Assembly (NCBI RefSeq): GCF_020009625.1
Contig: NZ_JAIHLP010000002.1
Coordinates: 1,736,001 to 1,800,000, forward strand
Source of the DNA: Leifsonia poae
GTDB lineage: Bacteria > Actinomycetota > Actinomycetes > Actinomycetales > Microbacteriaceae
Length of the DNA stretch: 64,000 nucleotides
Reading direction: 5' to 3'
Shown here: piece after piece, positions 8,326-17,434 of the stretch
How the letters are laid out: the number at the start of each line of letters is the position of its first letter
Position numbering within the stretch: the stretch's first letter is position 1
Made by a program: the position numbers and the translations under genes
The notes under the pieces: model-generated
Told to the model about the DNA's origin: nothing
The model's database searches: none
What the model saw: only the letters and a program-made list of their open reading frames with translations

Positions 8326-9975
8326 CTAGCGTGCGCCAATTGTGGCCGCCCACGGGTAGTAGAGGAAGGCGACCGACGGCTGCACCCCGGTGATGCGCTT
8401 GCCGAGGTAGACCGACATCGGGGCCTCGAACAGCGGCAGCCACGGCAGCTGCTGGTCGGCGATCCGTTGCGCCTCGGCCGACTTCTCGGATCGCGCCGCC
8501 GGGTCGTCGATCCCGACTGCGTCGTTGACCAGCGTGTCGAAGGCGGGATCGGACCAGTTGCCGTAGTTGCTGTAGTCACCGGTGCGGAGCACACCGTACA
8601 TCTCCAGCGGGTCGGGTGACGAGAGGTACCACGAGGTGTAGAAGAGGTCCGCGTCGGCGCGCGCGGTCGGGTCGGTGAACAGCGTCGTGTAGGTGTTCGG
8701 CGTCATCGTGTCGATCTTCGCTTTCAGCCCGATCGACTGGGCGGCGGCCACCGTCGCCTGCGCGACGATGCTGAAATCGGTGCTGATCGGCGCGGTCTTG
8801 ATCACGATCTGCTTGCCGGTCGCACCCGCCTTCTCGACCAGGGCCTTCGCCGCTTTCACGTCGTAGGGGTACTTCTGCAGGCCGTCGAACGCCGTGGCCA
8901 TCGCATCCTTGCTCGCCCCCGACCACACCGACCGGGTCGTCAGCGCGTCGGTCACAGTGCCGTACCCCTTCACGGCCGCATCCACGATGCCCTGACGATC
9001 GAGCGCCATCAGCAAGGCTTTGCGCACATTCACGTCACCGAGCGGGCCTTTGAGGTTGCCGACGATGAGACTGTTGACCGCCGTGTTCAAACCGAAGTAG
9101 AGCGAGCCCGACCCGGAGGACTTCAGCTGGTCGACACCGTCCATCGGGACCATCCAGGTGCCGTCCACCTGCCCGGACGTGAGTGCGTTCGTGCGGGCGG
9201 TCGCGTCGTTCATGAACAGGATGTCGACCGTGCCCGCCTTGGCGCGCAGTTTCGGGTCCCAGTACTTCGCGTAGCGCGTGAGGGTGATGCTCTCCCCCGA
9301 TTTCCACGAGGTGAGCTCGAACGGACCTGTGCAGTTGACGCCGCCGGTCGAGTTGCCGTAGTTCTCGCCCTTCTCTTTGAGGGTCGCCGCCGACTCCACG
9401 ACGCCGGCCGAGCCGCCCATCGCGAGGTTGAACTGCGAGTCCGGCTTGGTCGTGGTGACCGTGACCTCCATCGGCCCCGTCTGGTCGATCGACGACACGT
9501 TCTGGTAGACGGAGAACCACGATGAGCCGACCGCTGGGTCGAGGTGCCTGCGCATGGAGGCGACCGCGTCGGCCGCGGTCAGCGCAGTGCCGTCGTGGAA
9601 GGTCACACCAGGCCGGATCTCGTACACCCAGGTCTCGGGGGTGGGATGGCTGAACGAGGCGGCGAGCCCCGGCGAGAGCGTCCAATCGGGGTTCAATCGC
9701 AACAGCGACTCGCAGACATTGGCGAGCACCTGGTTGTCCGGGTAGTCGAACGCATGCGTGTAGTCGAGCGAATACGGCTCCGCATAGAGCGCCCAGCTGA
9801 ACGAGTCGATGTCCCCCGATGGCGCCGGGGTCTGCGCCGTCAGCTGGTAGGCGGGCTTCGCTGTGCTCGCCGTCGGTGGCGTCGAGGAACACGCGGCGAG
9901 CATGAGCGCCGCGCTGAGGGCGACGGCGACGGCGACGGTTCGACGCCGGCGCCGGTTCACACGGGTTGAGAACAT
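8326..9975 (-). CDS. ABC transporter substrate-binding lipoprotein, SBP_bac_5 family
   Basis: The product is 549 aa. Its N-terminus is RRRRRTVAVAVALSAALMLAACSS, a signal peptide with lipobox LAAC, so Cys29 is probably lipidated and the protein tethered outside the membrane. The body has SBP_bac_5 features: the LYAEPYSLDYTHAFDYPDNQ opening, a WVYEIRPGVTFHDGTALTAAD motif near residue 115 and VRKALLMALDRQGI near 320. AGGAGC lies six bases before the ATG. It is the second gene of the amidohydrolase operon, which suggests that the imported compound is then hydrolysed inside the cell. Confidence 0.92.
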   Translation of the reverse strand: MFSTRVNRRRRRTVAVAVALSAALMLAACSSTPPTASTAKPAYQLTAQTPAPSGDIDSFSWALYAEPYSLDYTHAFDYPDNQVLANVCESLLRLNPDWTLSPGLAASFSHPTPETWVYEIRPGVTFHDGTALTAADAVASMRRHLDPAVGSSWFSVYQNVSSIDQTGPMEVTVTTTKPDSQFNLAMGGSAGVVESAATLKEKGENYGNSTGGVNCTGPFELTSWKSGESITLTRYAKYWDPKLRAKAGTVDILFMNDATARTNALTSGQVDGTWMVPMDGVDQLKSSGSGSLYFGLNTAVNSLIVGNLKGPLGDVNVRKALLMALDRQGIVDAAVKGYGTVTDALTTRSVWSGASKDAMATAFDGLQKYPYDVKAAKALVEKAGATGKQIVIKTAPISTDFSIVAQATVAAAQSIGLKAKIDTMTPNTYTTLFTDPTARADADLFYTSWYLSSPDPLEMYGVLRTGDYSNYGNWSDPAFDTLVNDAVGIDDPAARSEKSAEAQRIADQQLPWLPLFEAPMSVYLGKRITGVQPSVAFLYYPWAATIGAR

Positions 9976-10012
9976 GGTGCGCTCCTAGGGGTGGGGGATG
10001 GGATGGGTCGGG

Positions 10013-11662
10013 TCAGATCTCGCGGGAGTAGACGGGGTCGCCGTCGACCCAGGTGGACACGACTTCGGAGAGGTGGATGTCTTCGACCGGGGCGGCGAAG
10101 GGGTCTGGATCGATCACGACGAGGTTCGCGCGGTAGCCCGGCGCGATCCTGCCGGTGTCGTGGTCCCGGTGGTTCACGAACGCCGAGCCCGATGTGTACG
10201 CTGCGAAGGCCGTAGCGAGGTCGAGGCATTGGCCGGCGCCGCCGAGCGGTTCGTCCCCGCTGCCCGGCGACACCCGGTTGACGGCGATGTGGATCGCTTC
10301 GAGCGGGTTCGCGCTCGAAACCGGCCAGTCGCTCCCAGCCGCGAGCCGAGTGCCGTTGCGATCGAGGTCCCCGAACGGGTACTGGCGCGTCTTGGCCTCG
10401 TCTTGCAGGAAGGGGAGTGTCAGCTGATCGAGCTGCGGCTCGTGACACGCCCAGAGCGCCTGCAGGTTCGCGGTCGCATCGAGCTGGGCGAAGCGGGGGA
10501 CATCTTCCACCGCCACGACCTGGAGATGCGCAAGATGGTGCCGGCCGTCGGTCGGACCGTTGGCCTCCCTCGCGACGGCGAGGGCGTCGAGCGCCTCCTG
10601 TACGGCGCGGTCCCCGAGAGCGTGGAAGTGCACCTGGAAGCCCTCCCGGTCGAGAGCGGTCACATAGTCGCGCAGCAGCACGGGGTCGACGAACGACAGC
10701 CCGCTGTTGTCGGTGTCGCGACCGTGCGCATCCCGGTACGGCGTCTTCATCGCCGCGGTGTGGTTCTCGGCGACACCGTCGACCATGATCTTCACCGTTC
10801 CGAGCCCGAACCGATCGGAGCCGCCGGCGAACTCGGCCCGCCGAGCGATCATCCCGTTGATCTGCTCGGCGCCGCCGGAACGGTACCACCACTGCGCACC
10901 GACGACGTGGGCGATCAGGGTACCCTCTGCGAGCGCCCGCCGGTACACACCGAGCGTGTCGTTCATGCCGGCCGCGTTGCCGATCAGCGCATCCTGCCAG
11001 CCTGTGATGCCCAGGGCGAGCAGCTCGTCCTGGGCGCGGAGCAGACCGGCATAGGCGAGGTCGTCGTCCGGCTCCGGGAGCACCGAGTCGAAGAGGTCGC
11101 TCGACCCCTCGTGGAAAGTGCCGGCCGGGAACCCGTCGGCCCCACGTTCGATGCGGCCGTCTTCCGGGTCGGGCGTCGCCGCGTCGATGCCGGCGAGGCG
11201 GATCGCGGCGGTGCTCGCCCAGACGCTGTGGTGGTCGCGGCTGCTGAGGAGCGCCGGCCGGTCGCCGATGGCGGCGTCCAGGGCCTGACGCGCGGGCGTG
11301 CCGCCGGGAAAATGGTCCATGGACCAGCCGCCGCCGAGGATCCACCCGTCGGGGTTCGCGGCCGCGTAGTTTGCGACCTGCCGCACGGCATCGTCGGCAC
11401 TCTCGGCGTCGGACAGATTGCACTGGAGGAGTTCGATGCCGCCGCCGACCGGGTGGATGTGCGCGTCCTGGAAGCCCGGTGCAACAAGCGCGCCAGCGAG
11501 TTCGACCAGACGGGTCGATGCTCCTCGGAACGCGTCGAGCTCGCCCTCCGGCACGATCGACACGATGGCGCCGTCGCGCACGACCACCGCCTGGCCGTTC
11601 AGGGGGTGCCCGGTTCCGGTGAACACCGGGCCTCCGGTGAAAATGGTGTCGGCTGCCGTCAC
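10013..11662 (-). CDS. YtcJ-like metal-dependent amidohydrolase
   Basis: The product is 549 aa, a member of the amidohydrolase 3 (YtcJ) family. The metal site can be read in order: QDAHIHPVGGG (HxH) near residue 65, a central GVAENHTAAM, HFHALGDRAV, then HHLAHLQVV and AGSDWPVSSANPLEAI (final Asp) near 465. Such enzymes hydrolyse C-N or C-O bonds in cyclic or N-acylated compounds in the cytoplasm. The start is GTG 11662 with GGAG seven bases upstream. It is the first gene of the transporter operon and is transcribed divergently from the TetR gene at 11771. The substrate is unknown. Confidence 0.9.
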   Translation of the reverse strand: MTAADTIFTGGPVFTGTGHPLNGQAVVVRDGAIVSIVPEGELDAFRGASTRLVELAGALVAPGFQDAHIHPVGGGIELLQCNLSDAESADDAVRQVANYAAANPDGWILGGGWSMDHFPGGTPARQALDAAIGDRPALLSSRDHHSVWASTAAIRLAGIDAATPDPEDGRIERGADGFPAGTFHEGSSDLFDSVLPEPDDDLAYAGLLRAQDELLALGITGWQDALIGNAAGMNDTLGVYRRALAEGTLIAHVVGAQWWYRSGGAEQINGMIARRAEFAGGSDRFGLGTVKIMVDGVAENHTAAMKTPYRDAHGRDTDNSGLSFVDPVLLRDYVTALDREGFQVHFHALGDRAVQEALDALAVAREANGPTDGRHHLAHLQVVAVEDVPRFAQLDATANLQALWACHEPQLDQLTLPFLQDEAKTRQYPFGDLDRNGTRLAAGSDWPVSSANPLEAIHIAVNRVSPGSGDEPLGGAGQCLDLATAFAAYTSGSAFVNHRDHDTGRIAPGYRANLVVIDPDPFAAPVEDIHLSEVVSTWVDGDPVYSREI

Positions 11663-11701
11663 TGATCGCTCCGTCTCGTCGTCGAACGTGGATTGAGTGG
11701 G

Positions 11702-11764
11702 ATGCTATGCGCGCCGATCTGCCAATGTCAACGGTGTTGACAACATCGTTGTACAAACTAGGGT
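11702..11764. promoter_or_regulatory. Divergent promoters sharing a TetR-type palindrome
   Basis: TGTCAAC-GGT-GTTGACA (11726-11742) is a perfect inverted repeat in which each arm contains a TTGACA -35 box, one per strand. The plus-strand box (11737-11742) pairs with TAGGGT (11759-11764; spacer 16) for the TetR gene. The minus-strand box (11731-11726) pairs with TAGCAT (11707-11702; spacer 18) for the amidohydrolase operon. An overlapping second palindrome, ACAAC-ATC-GTTGT, spans 11740-11752. A regulator bound here would cover both -35 elements. Confidence 0.7.
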
Positions 11765-11770
11765 GTGACT

Positions 11771-12442
11771 ATGACGGAAGCCACCAGCACGCCCGGACCA
11801 GCGAAGCAGCGCCTCACCCGCGACCGCATCGTGCAGGCCGGGCTCGACCTCGCTTCCGGCGCCGATGTGTCGGCGATCTCCGTGCGCACCATCGGCGCCG
11901 CCCTCGGGTTCGACCCGACGGCGGCCTATCGGCACTTCCCCAACAAGCAGGCGCTGATGCAGGCCCTCCTCGACGAAGTGTTCACGCGCATCCTGCGCCG
12001 CGTCGACCGTACCGGCGGCTGGCAGGCTCGGCTGCGGGAGCTCGCCGCCGTCACCCTCGACGAGTTCACCGCATACCCCGCTATCGCCATCGAGGCGACC
12101 GTGCTCACCACCAACGGCCCAGGCGAGACCGAGACGATGGAGGTCGTACTCACCGCCTTCGCCGAGGCCGGGCTCGAAGGCGCCGATCAGGTGCGCCAGT
12201 ACGCCCTCTTCTCGTCGTTCATCCTCTCGATGGCCGCCGGGATCGCGCACGCCCGCAGCAGCCACACTGGCCCACCCGCCGACTCGAACCTCTGGTTCGA
12301 AGGCCCGCTCCTCGTCGACCCGACGAGACACCCCTCGCTCGCGAAGGCCGCCGCCGAACTGGTCACCCTGCGCGACCACGACATCTACCGGTTCGGCGTC
12401 GACTCGATCATCGAATCCGCCGAGCAGCGCAGCGCCGACTGA
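11771..12442 (+). CDS. TetR-family transcriptional regulator
   Basis: The product is 223 aa. The TetR DNA-binding domain is at the N-terminus (RLTRDRIVQAGLDLASGADVSAISVRTIGAALGFDPTAAYRHFPNKQAL, residues 14-62), followed by an all-helical ligand domain with a TetR_C-like C-terminus. A GTG two codons upstream (11765) is possible, but ATG 11771 begins seven bases after a -10 box and fits a leaderless mRNA. It diverges from the amidohydrolase/ABC operon across a shared palindrome and so is the probable repressor of that operon and of itself. Its 3' end lies 3 bp from the convergent response-regulator gene. Confidence 0.92.
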   Translation: MTEATSTPGPAKQRLTRDRIVQAGLDLASGADVSAISVRTIGAALGFDPTAAYRHFPNKQALMQALLDEVFTRILRRVDRTGGWQARLRELAAVTLDEFTAYPAIAIEATVLTTNGPGETETMEVVLTAFAEAGLEGADQVRQYALFSSFILSMAAGIAHARSSHTGPPADSNLWFEGPLLVDPTRHPSLAKAAAELVTLRDHDIYRFGVDSIIESAEQRSAD

Positions 12443-12445
12443 CCG

Positions 12446-13072
12446 TCAGCGCAAGATCCCGCGCCGCCGCGCCTCGGAGACGGCGGCCGTGCGGGAGGCC
12501 ACATCGAGTTTGGTGAAAACGTGCGCCAGATGGGATTTGACGGTGGTCTCGCTCACGAACAGCTCAGCCGCGATCTCGGTGTTCGAACGGCCGGCCGCGA
12601 CCAGCTGGAGCACCTCGATCTCACGGGAACTGAGACTCACCCGGGGTGCCCGGAGCCGATTGAGCAGTCGGGTCGCGATCACGGGGGCGAGGGCGCTCTC
12701 TCCGGCCGCCGCCGCACGCACGGCGGCGATCAGTTCATGCGGCGGCGCATCCTTCAGAAGGTATCCGCTGGCCCCGGCCTCGACAGCGCCCAGGATATCT
12801 GAATCGGAGTCGTAGTTGGTCAGCACCAGCACATGGGGCGGATCGTCCAGGGCCCGGATGCGCCGGGTCGCGTCGGCGCCGGTGCTGCTCGCCTCCGCAC
12901 CGAATTGGAGATCCATCAGGACGACGTCCGGCCTCTCCCGTTCGGCGGCGGCGACCGCACGGTCGGGTGTGTCCGCCTCGGCGACGATCGTGAAGTCGTC
13001 CTCCAGGGCGAACAGAGCCACGAGCCCCGCGCGCACGATCGGATGATCGTCGGCGACGACCAGGCGGATCAT
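12446..13072 (-). CDS. NarL/FixJ-type response regulator without adjacent kinase
   Basis: The product is 208 aa. The receiver domain covers residues 1-118: acidic pair D8/D9, phosphoacceptor D54 (VVLMDLQF), conserved Thr (LVLTNYDSD) and Lys (GYLLKDAP). A LuxR-type HTH lies at about 145-205 (LSSREIEVLQLVAAGRSNTEIAAELFVSETTVKSHLAHVFTKL). All key residues are present, so it should be phosphorylatable. It is divergent from an FtsX-type ABC exporter, an arrangement common for regulators of peptide-antibiotic or envelope-stress exporters. A histidine kinase gene would normally be beside it, but none is present here. Confidence 0.92.
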   Translation of the reverse strand: MIRLVVADDHPIVRAGLVALFALEDDFTIVAEADTPDRAVAAAERERPDVVLMDLQFGAEASSTGADATRRIRALDDPPHVLVLTNYDSDSDILGAVEAGASGYLLKDAPPHELIAAVRAAAAGESALAPVIATRLLNRLRAPRVSLSSREIEVLQLVAAGRSNTEIAAELFVSETTVKSHLAHVFTKLDVASRTAAVSEARRRGILR

Positions 13073-13270
13073 GCGCCCTCACCGGGTGGATGCGCGGTGC
13101 GGGCCATATGCAGACTCTACGCTCGTCGCCCGCGGTGTCATCGTCCGAAAGGAGGATCGCCCGTTCGTCTGTTCGGGCACGGAACGGTGTTCCGACCGAC
13201 GATGACCGCGACCGCCCCGAACGGAAGAGTGGAGAGCGTCACCGAATGCGGTGACGGGAAAGGACTCCGC

Positions 13271-14341
13271 ATGTTCGTCGCCCTCCGCGACCTCCGCTTC
13301 GCCCGCGGCCGATTCATCCTCATCGGGTCCGTCGTGGCTCTCATCACCGTGCTCGTCGGCTTTCTCAGCGGCCTGACCGGCGGCCTCGCCACGCAGAACA
13401 TCTCGGCCGTGCTCGCCCTCCCCGGCGACCGGATCGTGTTCTCCGCACCGGCGGCCGGCGACAGCGGTGCCAGCTTCACCGACTCCACCATCACCGAGAA
13501 GCAGGCGAAAGGTTGGTCGAAGGCCGGCGGCGTGACCGATGCGCGGCCGATCGGGATCAGCCAGACGCGCGGGGAGGCCGGTGACACCCGGGCCGCCATC
13601 GCCGTCTTCGGTGTCCAACCCGGGTTCGACACGTCCGCGCCGACCGGCGACGGGCGGCTCAGCCTCTCCGATCCGGCAGCGAAAGCTCTCGGGGTCACGG
13701 CCGGCGACGATGTCACGATCGCGGGCACCAGCTATACCGTGCAGACCGTCGCAGGCGACGGCTGGTACAGCCACACACCCGTCGTCACGATGACCCTGCA
13801 CGATTGGCAGGCCTACTCGGCAGCAACCGGAAACCCGGGCGCCTACGCCACGGTGCTCTCCGTCTCGGGAACGCCCGTTTGGTCGGCCACAGACTCCGCC
13901 AACGCGACGGTGTCGGAGACGACGCTCGGCTCGCTGACCGCGCTCAGCGCCTTCCGATCCGAGATCGGCTCGCTGCTCCTGATGGTCGCCATGCTGTTCG
14001 GCATCTCCGGACTGGTGATCGGCGCGTTCTTCACGGTCTGGACCATGCAGCGCAAGGGCGATATCGCGGTGCTCAAAGCTCTGGGCGCCACCACGGCGTC
14101 CCTCGTCCGTGACGCGCTCGGGCAGGCACTGATCGTGCTCCTGCTCGGCATCGGAGTGGGCCTGGGGCTCGTCGCCCTCTTCGGCACCCTCGCCGGCTCG
14201 GCGCTTCCGTTCCTGCTCAGTCCGGTCACCACTCTCCTTCCCGGCGTGATCATGATCGCGCTCGGGCTCGCCGGAGCCGCCTTCGCCCTCCGTTCCGTCA
14301 CCTCCGCCGACCCCCTCACCGCCCTCGGGAGCAACCGATGA
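13271..14341 (+). CDS. FtsX/MacB-type ABC transporter permease
   Basis: The product is 356 aa. It has an N-terminal membrane helix (FILIGSVVALITVLVGFLSG), a large extracytoplasmic domain of about 200 residues, and three C-terminal membrane helices (LLLMVAMLFGISGLVIGAFF; ALIVLLLGIGVGLGLVALFG; VIMIALGLAGAAFAL), the topology of FtsX-like permeases. ATG 13271 is chosen because GAAAGGA precedes it by eight bases and the helix starts directly after it; the longer open frame upstream lacks an RBS. It overlaps the ATPase gene by 4 bp. These pairs usually export or sense peptides and lipids at the membrane rather than import nutrients. Confidence 0.9.
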   Translation: MFVALRDLRFARGRFILIGSVVALITVLVGFLSGLTGGLATQNISAVLALPGDRIVFSAPAAGDSGASFTDSTITEKQAKGWSKAGGVTDARPIGISQTRGEAGDTRAAIAVFGVQPGFDTSAPTGDGRLSLSDPAAKALGVTAGDDVTIAGTSYTVQTVAGDGWYSHTPVVTMTLHDWQAYSAATGNPGAYATVLSVSGTPVWSATDSANATVSETTLGSLTALSAFRSEIGSLLLMVAMLFGISGLVIGAFFTVWTMQRKGDIAVLKALGATTASLVRDALGQALIVLLLGIGVGLGLVALFGTLAGSALPFLLSPVTTLLPGVIMIALGLAGAAFALRSVTSADPLTALGSNR

Positions 14342-15030
14342 TCCGCCTCGACTCCATCACCCTGACCTTCCCCGACGGCGACGGCCGCGTCACCGCTGTC
14401 GACGATGTCTCGCTGACCGCCCAACCCGGCACGGTCACCGGCATCACAGGCCCGAGCGGCTCAGGCAAGTCGAGCCTGCTCGCCGTTGCGGCCACGCTCA
14501 TCCACCCGGACTCCGGCCGCGTGCTCATCGACGACGTCGACGCCACCGCCCTGAGCGCCGGCGAGGCGACCGCGCTCCGCCGGGAGACGATCGGCATCGT
14601 CTTCCAGCAGTCGAACCTGATCCCCTCATTGACCGCCCGTGAGCAGCTCGGCGTGATGAACGAACTCGGCGGCCGCGGCAGCCGAGGCCGCCGCCGGGCA
14701 GTCGCAGCCCGCGCCGACGAACTCCTCGATGCCGTCGGGCTGGCCGATCAGCGGGCCAAACGTCCCCATCAGCTCTCCGGCGGGCAGCGGCAGCGGGTCA
14801 ACATCGCCCGCGCCCTGATGAACGATCCCAGCGTGCTCCTCGTCGACGAGCCCACCAGCGCTCTCGACCAGGAGCGCGGCGCCAGCATCATCGACCTCAT
14901 CCTCCGCCTCACCGACGAACTGAACACCTCGACGCTGCTCGTCACCCACGATCTCGTCCACCTGCCCCGCATGCACGGAGTCGTCAACCTGGTCGACGGG
15001 GCCGTCGTCGAGGACGTGCTCGCGGCCTAG
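14338..15030 (+). CDS. ABC transporter ATP-binding protein (MacB/LolD type)
   Basis: The product is 230 aa, a single nucleotide-binding domain. Walker A is GPSGSGKSSLLAV near residue 40, the Q-loop is GIVFQQSNLIPSLT near 88, the signature is LSGGQRQRVNIARAL near 145, Walker B is VLLVDEPTSALD near 165, and the H-loop is LVTHD near 205. It partners with the FtsX-like permease, whose stop it overlaps (ATGA). The short length and the NLIPSLTARE motif are typical of MacB/LolD exporter ATPases. Confidence 0.93.
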   Translation: MIRLDSITLTFPDGDGRVTAVDDVSLTAQPGTVTGITGPSGSGKSSLLAVAATLIHPDSGRVLIDDVDATALSAGEATALRRETIGIVFQQSNLIPSLTAREQLGVMNELGGRGSRGRRRAVAARADELLDAVGLADQRAKRPHQLSGGQRQRVNIARALMNDPSVLLVDEPTSALDQERGASIIDLILRLTDELNTSTLLVTHDLVHLPRMHGVVNLVDGAVVEDVLAA

Positions 15031-15057
15031 AGTGCGTCACCGCATCGGCGGCACGCG

Positions 15058-15816
15058 TCAGTCTTCGCCGTACCTCACGAGATGGTTCGAATAGGCGCCA
15101 TCCACGACGATGGAGGCGCCGGAGATGTAGCGGGCCGCGTCGCCGGCGAGGAACACGGCGACATCGGCCACCTCCTGGGGCACGCCGACACGGCCGAGCG
15201 GGATCCAGGACGCGAACCGGTCTTCGCCGACGGCCCCGATCAGATCGCGATTCATGTCGGTCCGGATGGCGCCGGGGGCGATCGAGTTCACCCTGATGCC
15301 CTCCGGACCGAGCTCGATCGCCGCCGTGCGCGTCAGGGAGGCCAGCCCGGCCTTCGCCGACGCGTATGCGCCGTTCCCGCTGACCGGGACCGACTCATGG
15401 ATCGACGTAACGTTGATGATCGAGGGCGCACGGCTCTGCCGGAGCAGTGGCACGCACAGGCGCATGAGGGCCGCGGGCGCCACGAGGTTGACTTCGAGCA
15501 CCCGTGCGAAATCGTCGGTCAGCAGCTCGGAAACGGTCGCCGACGCCTCGAAGCCCGCGTTGTTGACGAGCACGTCGAGCCCCCCGCGCTCGGCGATCTC
15601 GGCCACGATCCGGTCGGGCGCGTTCCGGTCGGCGAGGTCGGCGACGACCGCCTCTCCGCCGATCTCGCGCGCGATCCGCTCCACTGTCTCCCGGCGCCGG
15701 CCGTGGACGATGCAGGTGGCCCCGGCGGCGGCGAAGGCGCGCACGATGGACTCCCCGATTCCCGCACTGCTACCCGTGACGAGGGCGCGGATGCCTCGGA
15801 GCGGTGAGTCGGTCAT
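15058..15816 (-). CDS. SDR-family oxidoreductase, last gene of the mannosidase operon
   Basis: The product is 252 aa, a classical short-chain dehydrogenase. The cofactor motif is VTGSSAGIGES near residue 10, NNAG is near 83, the catalytic Ser is in INVTSIHESV, and YASAKAG supplies Tyr and Lys near 148-152. The C-terminus YISGASIVVDG is typical. ATG 15816 lies two bases after the stop of the DUF4432 gene and is preferred over a start at 15849 inside that gene. It probably oxidises or reduces a sugar-acid intermediate of this operon (inference). Confidence 0.9.
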   Translation of the reverse strand: MTDSPLRGIRALVTGSSAGIGESIVRAFAAAGATCIVHGRRRETVERIAREIGGEAVVADLADRNAPDRIVAEIAERGGLDVLVNNAGFEASATVSELLTDDFARVLEVNLVAPAALMRLCVPLLRQSRAPSIINVTSIHESVPVSGNGAYASAKAGLASLTRTAAIELGPEGIRVNSIAPGAIRTDMNRDLIGAVGEDRFASWIPLGRVGVPQEVADVAVFLAGDAARYISGASIVVDGAYSNHLVRYGED

Positions 15817-15818
15817 CC

Positions 15819-16784
15819 TCAGATCCTCTCGATGGTGTTGCGCAGCCACGTGCGGCGGGTCTCCCCCGGTGCGAGCACAGGGTCGCGCCCGTCGTCGCGG
15901 TCGAAAGCCCGCCCCTGCACGCTACAGTTCGCGGGCTCGATCGCGCACACATACGAGCCCGGGGCGCGGCGCTGCCAGTGGAACAGCCGGGGCAGGGTGC
16001 GGGCGTCCCAGGCGACCGTGGTCTGCATCCCGAGCCGCGAGGAGCGCAGGGCGACCGTGGCGATGTGGTCGGCGCCGACGATCGGTTGGTGCTCCGTCAC
16101 CGTGTCGGGCTCGACAGAAGGGGAACCCATGGGCACCGATCCGGGCGCGGCAGTGAACGCGGCACCGTCGCGGTGAAGCAGAACGGAGTCCGGCCCGAGA
16201 AAAGGGTGGCCGATGTTCAGGTGGTACAGAAGCGGGGCCTGCAACCGCTCGGCGCTCAGGTTGGTGGCGACATCCTCGAGTTCGACGACACCGGCGCCGA
16301 TCGGGAAGGTGAGCCGACGCCGCACCCGGATGCCGCGGCCCAGACCGACGGGTTCGTGGAGTGTCCCCGCGACCACGATGCGCCCGGCGCCGGATTCGTC
16401 GACCTGCCGGTCGACGGAGAGGTCGGTCGCGGCGAGCTCGCTGAATCGACCGTGGCGGCCATGACCTTCGCTCGGCAACCCGACGTTCTGCAGACCGCAG
16501 GTGGTGAGCAGCCCGCCGGCCCAGCCATCGTGCCACCCCTCTCCGGCGTCGCCCGAGCCGGGAGGGCGCTCACCCATCGCCGACAACCAAGCCACGGGCT
16601 CTCCGCCGAACCAGGCCGCCCCGAGGTCGAGCCCCCGATCGAGCAGCACACGGGCGTGCACTCCCCCGGCCGGCGCGACCGCGAGAACCCGGCTTCCGGC
16701 GCCCGGCCCGTCGGCGACCACCTGCATCGCCGTGTGCGCCAGAACATCGTCGGTCGCGGTGACCTCGCGGACACCCGGCATCAC
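15819..16784 (-). CDS. DUF4432 family protein (aldose 1-epimerase-like fold)
   Basis: The product is 321 aa. It resembles DUF4432 / galactose-mutarotase superfamily proteins: the GLLTTCGLQNVG motif near residue 90, a histidine-rich GHGRHGRFSEL region near 108, and LLYHLNIGHPFLG near 190. These beta-sandwich proteins act on the anomeric centre of sugars or on related sugar acids. The start is GTG 16784, or ATG 16781 one codon later; either overlaps the RraA-like gene's stop. In this operon a role in converting a sugar or keto-sugar between forms is likely, but the reaction is unknown. Confidence 0.75.
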   Translation of the reverse strand: MMPGVREVTATDDVLAHTAMQVVADGPGAGSRVLAVAPAGGVHARVLLDRGLDLGAAWFGGEPVAWLSAMGERPPGSGDAGEGWHDGWAGGLLTTCGLQNVGLPSEGHGRHGRFSELAATDLSVDRQVDESGAGRIVVAGTLHEPVGLGRGIRVRRRLTFPIGAGVVELEDVATNLSAERLQAPLLYHLNIGHPFLGPDSVLLHRDGAAFTAAPGSVPMGSPSVEPDTVTEHQPIVGADHIATVALRSSRLGMQTTVAWDARTLPRLFHWQRRAPGSYVCAIEPANCSVQGRAFDRDDGRDPVLAPGETRRTWLRNTIERI

Positions 16785-17434
16785 AGAACGCCGAAGGTGC
16801 GGAACGCGTCGGATGCGAGCATCCCGTCGGCAACCGCCTGCCGGAACTCCAATTCGCTGGAACGCTTCGCCAGGGCCGCCTCGACGATCTCCGCCGCCCG
16901 AGCGGCCGGTACGACCACGACGCCGTCGGAGTCGGCCACGACGAGGTCGCCGGGCTCGATGCGCACACCGTCGATCGCGCAGGGCACCCGGTGCGCTGTG
17001 ATCTCGTGCCGGCCCATGCTGTCGTAAGGGATCGTGCCGCCCGAGACGACCGGGAAGCCCAGCCCCCGCACCTGCCGAGTGTCACGCACGAGTCCATCGG
17101 TGATGGCACCGGCGGCCCCGCGGGCGATGCACGCCGTGCTGAGCAGTTCACCCCACACGGCGATGTCGCGGGCACGCTGGGTGGGCGTGATGAACACCTC
17201 GTCGGGGCCGATTGCATCCAGCGCGGCTACGAGGCCAGCGAACGGCGTCTCCGGAACGTCGAACACGCGGCGGATGGTGACCGGGAACGCGTACCCGGCG
17301 ATGACGGTGTCCGCCTCGAGCGGGACGAGTCCGGCCGCAAGGCATTGGTGCCGGAGTCCGACAGCATCCAGCATGTCAGAGAGCACGGAGGAACCGAGGT
17401 GGGCCCGCACCCGGGCCAGATCGATGGTCACCAT
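16781..17434 (-). CDS. RraA-like aldolase/decarboxylase family protein
   Basis: The product is 217 aa. Family features are GGAAGAITDGLVRDTRQVRGLGFPVVSGG near residues 105-135 (the active-site G-x-x-DG and R-D motif) and PGDLVVADSDGVVVVP near 170. Members include 4-hydroxy-4-methyl-2-oxoglutarate and hydroxy-oxoacid aldolases, and also the RNase E inhibitor RraA, but the sugar-acid setting favours an aldolase. The ATG at 17434 overlaps the enolase stop (ATGGTGA). It would cleave a 2-keto-acid made by the upstream dehydratase to pyruvate plus an aldehyde (inference). Confidence 0.85.
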   Translation of the reverse strand: MVTIDLARVRAHLGSSVLSDMLDAVGLRHQCLAAGLVPLEADTVIAGYAFPVTIRRVFDVPETPFAGLVAALDAIGPDEVFITPTQRARDIAVWGELLSTACIARGAAGAITDGLVRDTRQVRGLGFPVVSGGTIPYDSMGRHEITAHRVPCAIDGVRIEPGDLVVADSDGVVVVPAARAAEIVEAALAKRSSELEFRQAVADGMLASDAFRTFGVL

